A DNA stretch of 64,000 nt from Pocillopora verrucosa (lineage: Eukaryota > Cnidaria > Anthozoa > Scleractinia > Pocilloporidae), in contig NC_089321.1 in NCBI RefSeq assembly GCF_036669915.1, positions 7,606,163 to 7,670,162 on the forward strand. The letters are read 5' to 3'. The position numbers and the translations under genes are program-made. Positions 9,400 to 20,484 of the stretch are shown one piece after another. How positions within the stretch are numbered: the first letter of the stretch is position 1; every line of letters begins with the position of its first letter. Below the pieces are notes generated by a model. The model made no database searches, was not told the DNA's origin, and saw only the letters and a list, made by a program, of their open reading frames with translations.

Positions 9400-10735
9400 C
9401 ATCATGGCAGCCGCTTTGGAATATAATAAGAATTGTTTGTAAACTGAACTGAAACTAAATTAAATACTTCATTATGAAAAGTAAAGAACATCCACACTGA
9501 GGGGTTTAGAAACGAATCTGTTGCCGAAAAAACATTTTTTTCCTAAGGGTGAACCGTTGATATGCATTAAGGAATCCTGTCAACGTCGCATTAGAAACAA
9601 CTATGAATAAAAAGTTTTAATTCCTGTCGGATATGGAATATCATCTTCATTTGGATTATATTATAAATACCATACAGAACACAGGGAGAAACTTATCATT
9701 TTATCAATCACTTTATAGAAGATACGACCATGTCAGATGTATTAATCCAAATTGTCTAGATTCCGAACGCTCAATCACCAACTTTGTTTCGTGAGGAAAC
9801 ATTTACTTTGCATCAAATATTGCTTACTTCTGTTAAGAATACCATATAAGAAAGTTTTTCATTAGGCCTCGTTTGTTCAAACAGGTGCTCATACTGGTAA
9901 AACTTTAGCAAACACCTAAATGGAGATTCAAAAATAGGACGCGATATGCTGGCGACATCCTGACGCAAGTATCAAATAGTTGATTCTCTCAATCGTATAT
10001 TGTGGGTGGAAAAATATCTGAAAGAGGAAAGCTACTGACAACAGAATATAAACATTTAATATTCTCTTGCTATTGATTAAACAATTCTGTTCAAATAGAG
10101 TCCGCTTGTTGACGTCTGTCAGATCTCTTTTCTTTATTTCGAATAGTAACATTCAGTAAATAAAGTTTTCTTGTCTTCCCACCCCCTCAATTTCTTCATG
10201 AATCTCGCCTGTCGGAGGCTTACAGTCAGGAAAGGCAGGCGCGGAGGCAGGCGCATAAAAGATGGCACGCAGAGGTTTCCTTGGACGTAGTTTCGTTTTA
10301 TATTTCTTAATTGAAATAAGAGAAAGAGCTGCCAATGACTCACTTATTTAGTACAAAATTGTCGAGAAATCATGACTAGTTAATGAGATGAAAGAGATCA
10401 CGGATTCTTTTACACTTTACCCCCCTATAATTCTGATTAAGATTTCATATATAATATAAACATATTCAAATTAAATAAAGACAGACGAAAAGATATGAAC
10501 ATGTTCAAATAAAGACAGACGGAACTTAATCACTTCTTACTACAGGCTTCAGATAACACCCAGTTTTCATGAAGCATAATGGGGGACGAATTTTAAAAAT
10601 GTCTTTTTCCTTTACACTTCGGCCGTCAGAATCGAGAAAATGTCAGATCTGTGAAATAAAGTCATCTGTGTCGCAAATTCGCTCTTGTGTAATTGTATGT
10701 AAATTTCCCAAATGCTTCTGATGGAAAAAATAATA
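9400..10735. other. Gene-free 3' flank of B1
   Basis: This AT-rich stretch is shared with units II, III (partly) and IV. The open frames on the minus strand near 9930-10340 differ in length between units and show no recognisable domain. I see no RNA gene or element in it. Confidence 0.5.
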
Positions 10736-10738
10736 TTA

Positions 10739-10945
10739 TCTATTCATCAGACAAAACAGTGATATGGTCTTGTGGATTTTAATATTTCACGGAGATTGTC
10801 CGATTTTTTATGTACTCATACTGTGCTGATACCTCTGCATTTGTTTTATTTCCATTGGACATTACCGCCAGGGTCCTAAAAATCCCTTCATTTGCTTCTC
10901 CATAGCGCTAAGGGCTAATCAGGTTGCGCCGCCGTAGCTAAGCCC
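10739..10945 (+). pseudogene. Family D receptor C-terminal relic, unit I
   Basis: Similarity to D1 begins abruptly at CTATTCATCAGACAAAACAG (D1 39209 on) and covers ECL3, helix 7, helix 8, the tail and the 3' flank. The helix-7 NP pair is destroyed and there are in-frame stops. The 5' seven-eighths of the gene is missing. The abrupt left edge is at the same base in units III and IV, so the beheading predates their duplication. Confidence 0.8.
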
Positions 10946-11073
10946 CGCACTATAAAATGCTCATCAGTCGCAATCAAGGATAAATTTCGTACTGACCGTT
11001 TTAATCAGAACTTAAGGAAAGTCAAGTTTACAGTAAAAAAATATCTTTTTAATAAAAGTTCTTAGTTGAATAA

Positions 11074-11612
11074 AGGCCTATTTACACGGTACGACTTTGT
11101 CGCATGCGACAAGCTTACGACAGGCCTACGACACGAATTGTATCGTGTAAATCAAACCTACCACTCGCTTACGACTGTCGTGCACGTCACGAAAAATGTC
11201 GTAGGATTTTAAAACATGTTTGAAAACGCTGCGACAATCGTAGCCGAAATTGATAGAAAATGACGTATTTTGTGACAAATTTCTACTGAGTAGGGGAGGA
11301 AGGTGAAATTTTCTTGCGTCAAAATGGCGGAGGAAGTCGCCTCCGGAAAGTCGAAGACTGCTTCCAAAGCGAAAAATACATTCTCAGATGAGGAAACAGA
11401 GAATATGATATCACTGTGGAGCGAGGAAGAGGTTCTTTTCCTTCTCTTGCAAATTATTGAAACAATGACCGCGGCCGAAACGAGTGGAATTGCACGCGAT
11501 TTTGGCATGTCGTAGGTGAAAATGTCGTGCGCGTGTAAATTGTCCTAAGTCATGTCGTAGGCCTGTCGTAAGCTTGTCGCATGCGACAAAGTCGTACCGT
11601 GTAAATAGGCCT
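11074..11612. mobile_element. PIF/Harbinger-like non-autonomous DNA transposon, copy 1
   Basis: This 539-bp element is bounded by long inverted repeats starting AGGCCTATTTACACGGTACG and continuing for about 60 bp, with 3-bp target duplications TAA at 11071-11073 and 11613-11615. The paralogous site in unit III (about 43279, GAATAACGAAGG) is empty, which confirms both the ends and the TAA duplication. The TAA/TTA target and a remnant trihelix/MADF-like frame inside point to the PIF/Harbinger superfamily; no transposase DDE domain is present. Confidence 0.88.
11303..11515 (+). pseudogene. Truncated SANT/MADF-like frame inside the transposon
   Basis: A 70-aa frame contains TFSDEETENMISLWSEEEVL, which resembles the first helix of the Myb/SANT-like (trihelix/MADF) DNA-binding proteins that accompany PIF/Harbinger transposases. 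The natural start may be the internal MAEEVAS. The protein ends in element terminal sequence after about one third of a normal domain, so this is an internally deleted derivative and not a working gene. The copy at 55625-55837 differs by one residue (E to Q near the end). Confidence 0.5.
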
Positions 11613-14600
11613 TAACAAAGGTGAACTTTGTCGATTGTCAGTTTGACGTTTTTAAAAACTATGATGATAAAGACGTTCATTGGTCCCTCTTGAAACTGAT
11701 CGCTCATTTGCATTCAGCGGCATGTCAAAAAATCAGAAGAAGATAAGAAGCCAGGTATAAAAGCTTAATTTTTTATAACGGAAAATCTTGTTAAACTCAA
11801 AAAAACTTTATGGGAGTTTTGGTGACGAAAATAAATTAACAAGTTAATGAAATTAACTCCCCGAAAAGATGTACAAGACATAAGCAAGAAGCGTATTCCT
11901 GTCTGAATGGACTTCAATATAAACTAACTAATTCAAGCAAAATTACGCTGCTTTGTCTGGTCATGCAGTTCTTATTTTAAAAGTTGGGTTCAGAGCCAAA
12001 GAATGGTTAAAAGAAGGGAAATTATCGTTTGCCTAAAACAACCTCAGGAGATACGGTTCATCGAAACCGATATTTATTCTTTTTTCACTCTTTCGTCTTC
12101 TTTTTTTCTTTGATAGTCATTCACCTGTACTTTGGTTTTACCGCGGAGACTGAAATTTGCCGCTCGGCGATGTTTACATTTTGACTAGATGGACTCGCCG
12201 AGGCACATATGGTTGATGAGCTTCTGCTGTCGTTTAAGTCAACTATTTATCTCCATTTGCTATTATACTTTTTAAATCGAAAGAAAGAAAATGCAAAATT
12301 TTTACAGAGCGGCTTTACGATACAAATGGCCGGAATACTTTGATTAAAAAGCTGTCACCGTTAAAAGCATTTCGAAATTCGTTAAATAGAAAGTGACTTA
12401 TTAATTGAGCTGACAGTTTGAAATTCCCAAAAAGGAATGTTTACACGAAAAGTAGTCTCGCAATATGCAAAGGTGTTTGAAGATAAAGACCGCTTAATTA
12501 AGTTATTATGACAGAGATAATTTACCGCAAGGTTGTTTTGTAGCTATTGTTTTTGTAGTTAAATAGGGCGAATGAAAGGTTTTTTATTATTTAAAAAGTT
12601 ATTTCAAAGCAGTCACAACATGAATCAAGAAGAGCATGGAACTTCAATTTCTAAGATTGATCTTTTCCAGCACCAGTCATTTCAGTTGGCGCTAAACTTA
12701 AATGATCCGCTCAGCTGAAGGGAAGTTCGTGAACAAAGTACCATCAGGCACAAGCTTATTAGATTCAAATTGCTAACTAGGGTTGAGCCCTGTGCATAAA
12801 AATTATGTGTAAATACCGTGGCTTTGACATATTTCATCGGCAGGTCTTTCAAAAGACATAGTAATTAGGCGGCGTTTTCAATGCAAACATCCATGGGGGG
12901 TCTTTTTCCGTTGACGTGTTCAGTTCACAAACGTCTTAAAACCAAATGACCACTGAGAAAATAAAAATTACTGAAACCATCAATTCGTACCACTAAAGAT
13001 CTTAATATGTGAACTGGAATCGGGAAACTTCGATTACATGCTGTATTTCAAAACGTAATACGTTTTAACCTTAAACAATCCTGGCGGCAAGAACATGTAG
13101 TTTAACAAATGAATTTATATTTTTAGTTGGGGTTTTGCGAAGTCTACAAATGGGTAGATGTGTTTATCGTCACTAACGGCGCCGCATCTCAGCTTCAGCA
13201 TAACGTATGAGAGCGGTGTCGAGTTCCAAATTTGCCGTCGGGGTTTCCGTTCTCAGTGAACGCAAATTTTTGGTCATTTCACGTTGATGTTTTGCAGAGA
13301 ACAGCTAAAAAAATGTAGGAAATTTAAAACGCACGTACTGAGCTATTTGTTCTACTAATTAGACCTTTTGTTTTGCTCCGTCCTCTTCTTCGGGGCCGTC
13401 TGAGTATAAAAAGGGGCTCATTAATACTACTTTTGAATAATCACTTTGAGGCAAAGTTTAAGGTAGGGAAACAACTCAATCGACCCCGCAAAAAAAAAAA
13501 CAACCAGATATCTTGTCTACTGGTATTCTGGCACTTGCTCATTCAAAATGACCGGCCAAGGAAGTTGAAATAAACCAACATCTTCAAAATCCTCAGAAAA
13601 AAGTCACTTCAGACTGCACGACTTCATGTATATACCTAACTGGTAGCTCAAAGAATTTTTATGGAAATTTGCATGACAGCTTAAACCATTATTTAGAATA
13701 GTTATGGCTTAATGATCGTTTGATATATATAATTCTAAGTACATGATTTGTAAACATTTCTTTGTAGACTACTGTCGATGAATTTTTCCTAAGAAGTAAA
13801 AGGATCAGATAAAAATAAGATCGAATTGATCGCATGTAGCTTCGAGTTAATAAAGACAAAACACATCACTTAACTACAACTCCTTCACAACCATTGTGTT
13901 CGCGAAAACTTAACTCGGCCGACCGCGCCTTGTTATACCAGAAAACATATAATTAAATCCTCTTTTTTACAATAAAAAGCAAGTTAACATGTTTTTTGAA
14001 TGAGTGTGTCTGAAATGGTTTTTAAACGAAGGGATGAGAGCAATAGAAAGCATAACATCTGTTTATTCTTTGGCGTCAGAAATAAATAGAGATATCAAAG
14101 AAGTACATGGGACATTAGGGTTTGACTGAATTAGGAAAACAAATTGATCGAGAACTGCAAGAAATTTTGCACTTTTTATACTTCATCAATTCCTTCCTCA
14201 TATCACTGGCCACTTTATAATTTGCTTTTACCTCGGGGAATTCATGACATTTTTCACTCAGTAATATTTACAACTTGAATAACTGACCTCACCAGAGCAC
14301 TTAACATAAGTGCGTTTATGCGGTCGTTTATGGCAACGGAAAACAGTAAAGTTAAATTTTTCAGTTTACTAGGTTTTTCACAAAAGAATCTCTTGATTTC
14401 TGTATAATCCTTTAAAATACTGTGTACTACATCTTGCAACATTTTCCTTCACTTATTATAAGCCGCCATCACATGGAGCCAGCTGTCAAACGTAATTCAA
14501 TAAATAACGCTATTTCAGTTTTTGCTTTCCAGTCATATGCTAAACATTTATTGGCTTTTTAATTCAGATCACGCCTCGCAGGGGAAGGAAGCAGACAGCT

Positions 14601-15127
14601 TTCATTCTAACCTCTTTCCCCGTTTTCCGTCCCAAGAAAAAAGATACGCATAACTTGACATATTCCTCGCTGTTAGCTCATATTAGTTTTTCACGACTTA
14701 TCCTGGATGGGAAACTGACATCCGTCAATCGTCTGGTACGAAAATAGTATGCAAACAAACGATCAAGAAACAACCACAACAATTATCATCAATTGACTGA
14801 AGCACAAATTTATTATTGAAAGCGTTTTACATACATGTCAAGGTGCGGAAACAGAAGAAAATGGAACTTTCAACAACTGTTCCTGAGGCCAATGATATTT
14901 CTATTTAAAGTACAATTATCCAAATGAGATCATTCCCAACTCTTTCATCTCGGCAACGACAGTTGTAGATACTTTTGCCAATCAAAATGAAGGTTCAGGG
15001 TACATCTGTCGATAGGCTTAAGTTTCTAGAGAAGCTAACATATGCAATTAAGAACAATAATAATATCTATGCAAATCATCACTGCGTTTAATTACAAAAA
15101 AAGATAGCGTTCAGAGCTGTTGGCTGA

Positions 15128-15242
15128 ATGTCGGCAAACGTAACCGCAAAGATGAATGGAACACAGGTACTGAGCTGCTTAAATCCAGTTACTGAGGGAA
15201 AGAGAATCGGATTCAACTTTGCTTACAGCTTTTATAAAATAA
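15128..15242 (+). pseudogene. N-terminal receptor scrap (family F), unit II
   Basis: The best preserved of the five F scraps: MSANVTAKMNGTQVLSCLN, then PVTEGKRIGFNFAYSF, without an early stop, ending in helix 1. It keeps both N-glycosylation sequons (NVT, NGT) seen in the N-terminus of intact receptors. The rest of the receptor is absent; a C/D/E-like leader follows about 170 bp later. Confidence 0.7.
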
Positions 15243-16754
15243 CAAAATACAAAATAAAGACAGGAAAAAAGTTAATAAGCGAGTAAGGAGAGGAGTTTTT
15301 GCTATGGGAAAAATCTTTTGGATCTGTTCCTCATAGAAAACTAAATCCAACTCAGTAAAAGAAGCTTGGCTAAAGACAGTTAATGAAAGTTAATGAAAAA
15401 TATTTGTCAATAAACAGTTTTGTTTGTTTATTGAGAATATGGGTAGTTCTCTGAAAACTGCTCAAAGTCAAAGATTGGTTAAAAAAAGGGAAATTATCGT
15501 TTGCTTAAAACAACTTCAGGGATACGGTTCATCGAAACCGATATTTATTCTTTTTTACTCTTTCGTCCTTTTGTTCTTCTTTGATAGTCATATCACCTGT
15601 ACTTTGGTTTTACCGCGGGGACTGAAATTTGTCCCTCGGCGATATTTACATTTGAAGAGTTCTCGCCGAAGTACAGAAGGTTGATGAGCGAATGCGGTCG
15701 TTTAAGACGTTTACAGCAACGGAGATATCATATTTGCTGTAATCCTCCATAATATCTTGAGTAAAATTAGAGAATAACAGTAATTTTGTTCGTGACTTGT
15801 GTGAATTTTTTTCGTTTCAAAAAGTGCAAAAAAGCTGAAAGTAGACGGAAAAACGCTGCATAGTCGCCTTTTGCAATACTATTTGCCGTTAACGTCACCT
15901 TTAATTTCTCTATTTTAGAACAACTTTCTTTCTCATTCGTGACGATTCTGAGACAAGTTGTCAACTGTCATTCAACGTCACTAAATTATTCTATTTCTGT
16001 ACTCGCCATTCTATCATGTGCTTTATTCATGTTTGCCTTTAGATTCAGATCACGCCTTGTGTGGAACGACCTTCCTTAGAAATGACTTGTTTTTCCTCGT
16101 CTTCACCAATACCAATCATATCAAAAAGTTAAAAATAATTAGAGAATTCAAAACCATTTTTGTTCTTGACAATCCTATTTTAACTGACTCAATGCCTAAC
16201 CTAAAAGATTAAATTATTACAGGTTCTCCTGGTGACTTATGAAGCCATACCATTTTTTATCGCACATAAGAAGTCGGCCTTATATTGTCCTGTACCCTTC
16301 CTTTTTGTTACAACTTGGTGAAAATTTTCTTTAAAACTCCAACAAGTCTACTGAGCAACAAGACTAATTAGTAAGTTCGAGGCTGGATTAAACTTTCGAT
16401 GGCAACATAATTAAAAATAAATTCTGAATTGAAAAGAAAATTGTAGATCTTTTCGCTACCAGCCGTCAACCGTTATTCTATATCAGTAAACATCTGTGGC
16501 TGGGCTATTTCTGGAGCCATCGGAACAATATTGATCATAATTATAAAAACTCATATAAGATGGGCTCCTGCTTATAAACTTGAGAAAACTGTCCCTTTTG
16601 CCGACAATATTTGAAAACGCATATCGATTGCTTAATCTCGGACAACAGCTGATTCCAACCATACTTTTCTTAGTTAGAGGTCTCAGGTGAAGACTGTCGA
16701 TTTTCTAGAATTTTCCCGGGTATGTTCATTAATTAAACATATGAAAGTTTGATC

Positions 16755-16761
16755 TATATAA
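16755..16761 (+). promoter_or_regulatory. TATA box of receptor A2
   Basis: TATATAA in GATCTATATAAGATGGATAG. The upstream in-frame ATG at 16763 overlaps this promoter region, so it should not be in the mRNA. Confidence 0.55.
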
Positions 16762-16852
16762 GATGGATAGGCTGTGTTTTCATCCAGTCGAGTTTAGGTA
16801 CCCACCGCAAGGCTGTTGGCTGAAGAAAAACCTGATCTCTTGGTATCGAAAA

Positions 16853-17851
16853 ATGTCTGCAAACGTGACAGCAATGGTGAATGGAACACAGTCCATGTCG
16901 AGCTGCTTCAACCCCACAGCGACAAGAATTGGTGAAACCTTCGCCTACTGTCTACTATTTGTTGTGTCGCTGGCTGCGAATACCTTCATTGGAATAATTG
17001 TCTATAGGACGAAAACTATGAGAACACCAATCAACATTTTGATTGTCAACATGGCACTCTCCGATCTGTTGTTCCCGATTTTCAGCTTTCCTCGAATTCT
17101 TGTAGAGATAAACACGGCTGGCCACTGGCTGGTCAGCGGTCCGTTTGGCAAAGCGGCGTGTAAACTGAGTTCCTTCGCTGGAGATGTCTCAACTCTAGTG
17201 TCAACACAGAGCCTTTTGTTGATCGCAGTGGATCGATTTGGGGCTGTAGTATTTCCTCTCCGTTCCCCACTGATTAGTTCAAAGCAGTGCCGGTACTTCA
17301 TTCTCGTCATTTGGATCGTCGCCATGGCAGTCCATTGCCCATATTTGATCGCCCTGAAAGTTGTCGAGTATCCAGAAGGGCTGTTTTGTAAGTGGCAGTG
17401 GAATGACACATTTGGAGAGTCCCTATCGCAGCAAACCTACATACTGGGATTGATCGTTGTTACCATCTATGTCCCTTTGGTTTTGATTGCCATACTTTAT
17501 TTTGCCATTGCCTTAAGAATTAAATCGCAGAAGATTCCAGGGAAGCAATCAACTAACGCAAGAGAAAGGCGTTTGAAGAAAGAAAGAAATGTTCTTAATA
17601 TGTCCGTTGCCATTGTCTTGGTGTTCGCCGTATGCTGGTTGCCATTCAGCATCGGCCTCTTGCTGTTCTTTTATTCATCAAACATAGCTATATGGTCATC
17701 TTGTGGCATGCAATACTTTGGAACTATTGCCCTTCTTCTGGCGCGCTCGTACTGTGCTGTAAATCCTTGCATATGTTTTATCTTCAGTGGTAATTATCGT
17801 CAAGGTCTCAAGAATCTCATCGGTTGTTTTCCTACAGGCGAAGCTGCTTAG
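16853..17851 (+). CDS. Class A GPCR, receptor A2
   Basis: A 332-aa receptor, the most diverged of the intact family A members. It has all landmarks: sequons N4/N10, AN in helix 1, NMALSD, DRF with G in place of V after it (DRFGAV), helix 4 W, CWLP, NPCIC and helix 8 NYRQGLKNL. Helix 5 keeps isoleucines (VTIYVPLVLIAILYF), unlike A1 and A3. The ECL1/helix-3 region (INTAGHWLVSGPFGKAACK) and ECL2 (LFCKWQW) differ from A1, where ligand contacts are expected. The frame is open 30 codons upstream to an ATG at 16763, but that ATG adjoins the TATA box, so I use the MSANV start. The AATAAA seen after other A genes is altered here (AGGATAAAGAATGG). Confidence 0.92.
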   Translation: MSANVTAMVNGTQSMSSCFNPTATRIGETFAYCLLFVVSLAANTFIGIIVYRTKTMRTPINILIVNMALSDLLFPIFSFPRILVEINTAGHWLVSGPFGKAACKLSSFAGDVSTLVSTQSLLLIAVDRFGAVVFPLRSPLISSKQCRYFILVIWIVAMAVHCPYLIALKVVEYPEGLFCKWQWNDTFGESLSQQTYILGLIVVTIYVPLVLIAILYFAIALRIKSQKIPGKQSTNARERRLKKERNVLNMSVAIVLVFAVCWLPFSIGLLLFFYSSNIAIWSSCGMQYFGTIALLLARSYCAVNPCICFIFSGNYRQGLKNLIGCFPTGEAA

Positions 17852-18346
17852 TTATCGTTTTCTCCCCAGCCTTCTGCATGCTGTTTGGATTTATCCGCGC
17901 ATTGATGTGGCTGAACATGCCCACCAGTTCTTTATTCCTATTTATAGAGAATTTGAGCAGAGACGTTTTTGAGACACGGGCGGCAACAGGATAAAGAATG
18001 GAACTAAATCTGGCGCGATTTGACGCTAATTCATCAACCGCAAGAAATAAGAACTTTTAACTTGCGGCTGCCGTCCGCGTCTGCCGTTGATGCTTAAGCT
18101 CCCTAATAACTACTCTAGCGAAGTAGCTGGTGCGGCCTAATCCATCCATCAACTGATTTACTGTTTAGTGACAGTACACTTTCCACATTTTACAACTCTG
18201 GCCTTCTTTTTCTGACTTGTTGAAACTGTTCGTAATCCCTTTTAGAAGAGCCTCGCTATATTGCTTCTGAAATTTTTGACTTGGCACCCGAAAAAAGACA
18301 GCCGGTATGTATTTTCAACTGGTCAGGGAATACTGTAAACGTTGTA

Positions 18347-18475
18347 GCGGTAACGCGTTATTAATTAAATAAGGAGCTTTAGAGTTGGAGTTAATCAGAA
18401 AGGGAACTGTAAACGTTGTAGCGGCAAAATGTAATAAATTAAAGAAGAAGCTTTGGCGTTGGAGTCTAACGGTTA
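18347..18475 (+). repeat. 76-bp minisatellite, about 2 copies (unit II)
   Basis: Repeats begin at 18347 and 18421. The second breaks off at TTGGAGTCTAACGGTTAACC, joining directly to the remnant of the short MITE. This indicates a deletion of the DNA that lies between them in unit I. Confidence 0.8.
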
Positions 18476-18539
18476 ACCCAATCGAGAGCCTCTATTAAAT
18501 ATTTCCTTACAATCTCGAAATTCACTGCCTATGGTACAT

Positions 18540-19340
18540 TTTCGTGTATTGTTATTATTTATCATTTTGTGGCGAAATAAACTAAATACTTGCTGAAAAT
18601 GAAAAATATCAAATAAGCGCCCTTCTCGAATAAGCGCTCACTCTGAAGGTCTCAAAATGTATTAAGCGCCTAGGGCGTTTACTCGAATAAATAAGGCGAT
18701 CCTTGTTTTACGCACATGCACGACGTCGATTTAACCACGAACTTATATGAGAATTCATTGTCGGCGGAAAACTGCGATCCCTGATAGATTATACTGATGT
18801 TTTGAAAGTGACTTTCATTACTAAGAGTTTTGCTAGAATGCAGCTTTTAACAGGCTAAGCCCAAACACTAAAAGTAAAGAGTGCTTCATCATGCTTCAGA
18901 GTGATAATCTCTCAGCGGTTTTATTTTGTCTTAAAAGTGTCCCGTGGACTGGTAACGAATTAGCGGGTGATAACGTTGAAAACTGTCAAACTTTCTTCTA
19001 GATTTGTCCTTCTTCCGGCTCCACCATAGTTACCGACGTGTCTTCACAGTTTTCTACGTCACAGCTATGTAATATGATCGTTTTTGCCGCGCGCTTCATT
19101 GCGATACTTTTTAGGCGCCAAATCTTACTTTCAATGCACATAAAATTGGTTAAGGAGAACTCGCTAGGCGCTAAGGTCGATTATTTCTATCTTTAAAAAC
19201 AGCTATTAACCGGAAAATGCAAAAAAAATTTCGCGTCACATGCACTTTAAGACATGATCCATGACAAAAAACCCAAACAATTTAAAAATTCAAACATCCC
19301 TTTTACAATTTCCTTTTTCACCTGCCGAAATGAGTTAAAG
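18540..19340 (+). repeat. Unit II-specific insertion and local duplication
   Basis: About 0.8 kb here has no counterpart in units I and IV. Part of it (about 18915-19040, containing GTGTCCCGTGGACTGGTAAC and CCGGCTCCACCATAGTT) is a second copy of about 19485-19605, so the B-upstream segment was duplicated in tandem and then filled with unrelated sequence (GAATAAGCGC-rich at 18610-18690). No gene seen. Confidence 0.6.
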
Positions 19341-19808
19341 AATTCTAGGTAATTAGAGTTAAAGTGCCCATGACACGAAATTTTTTTGGCGTAAATATTT
19401 AGCTTATTATGTGTAAAAACCAATTCCCATAAAAGAAAAATTTCAAAAAAATTAGAACTCGGTTTTTTCAGGCCCTAAAGCGCTTTTATTTTGTCTTAAA
19501 AGTGTCCCGTGGACTGGTAACGAATTAGCGGGTGATAACGTAGAAAACTGTGAAACTTTCTTCTAGATTTCTCCTTCTTTCCGGCTCCACCATAGTTGCC
19601 GACGGCAATTTTAAAAACAGCTATTAACTGGAAACAACAACAAACCCAAATAAAGACCTAAAATAATTGGTTTCAGTGTGAATCATCAAAATGATATATT
19701 CAAATTTTCACATCACTTCCACAGCAAGCGGTAATACAAATAGAGGTGTTTGTGACTTCCATAAGATAATACTTGACTTTAACGGTGACTGAAGAACGCG
19801 TCTTCGAA

Positions 19809-20484
19809 ATGTCCACGAACTTGAGCGCAACAATGAAAGCAACTCTGCTGTGTCAATTCAGAGCCTTGTGCTCATAGCAGTGGATCGATTTGTAGCTGTG
19901 GTATTTCCCCTCCGTTCCCCGCTCTTCAGTTCAAAATTGTATCGCTTCTTTATTCTCGCCACGTGGATCATTGCCATGGCTACATTCATCCCGTATCTGC
20001 TCTCGTTCAAGCTGGTCGAATATGATCATGAGTACAAGTGTGTGCGGCAATGGATGCGTGTCTTTGACGATTCCTCGTCGGTGACAAAATACTTTATGGC
20101 ACTTTTTATTACATCTTTTTATATTCCCTTCGTTCTGATGTTTATTCTATATCTTGCCATTTTTTTGAAACTGAAGTCCCAGAGAGGACCAGGCGAACAC
20201 TCAATGAACGTTCAAATTCAGCGCTTCAGAAGGGAGAGAAATGCGCTGAAGCTTTCCATTGCTATTGTGTTAGGGTTCGCTGTATGCTGGATTCCATTCA
20301 GTATTTTTGCATTAGTACGTATGTTTGCAGATTAAAACAATGCTACAATGTCCTGTGGATCCAAACAGTTATCAGAGCAAGTTGCTCTGCTACTGAGTCG
20401 AACAAATAGCGCTATGAACCACTGCATCTGTTTTATTTTCAGTGGAAATTATCGCCAAGGTCTTAACAATCCCCTCGGCTGCTG
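19809..20484 (+). pseudogene. Receptor B2 pseudogene (internally deleted)
   Basis: This gene starts like B1/B3 (MSTNLSATM) but jumps from residue 11 (GCAACT) straight to the start of helix 3 (CTGCTGTGTCAATTCAG), losing about 0.3 kb that encodes helices 1-2 and the helix-3 cysteine, and the join is out of frame. The body from helix 3 to helix 6 stays open (19850-20332), then a stop replaces the glutamate codon in GCAGATGAAAAC. Helix 7 follows with NP changed to NH (GCTATGAACCACTGC). It cannot make a receptor. Confidence 0.92.

Larger units (their letters stand above)
1..12520 (+). repeat. Segmental duplication unit I (A1-B1-D relic)
   Basis: The first unit boundary is set by the text TAATTTACC followed by AAGGTTGTTTT, which recurs near 12521, 44178 and (as TAGTTTACC) 56842. 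From there the sequence runs in parallel with units IV and V over kilobases with only scattered substitutions and small indels, and with unit II more loosely. The unit holds relics of receptor ends, receptor A1, a 76-bp minisatellite, receptor B1, a family D C-terminal relic and a Harbinger-like insertion. Boundaries are a convention for describing the period; the true duplication breakpoints may lie elsewhere. Confidence 0.85.

Noticed and set aside
14254-14442. Minus-strand frame with INDRINALMLSALVR
   Set aside because: It resembles minus-strand readings of related spacer modules elsewhere in the window, but frames are not kept between copies, so no coding constraint is visible.
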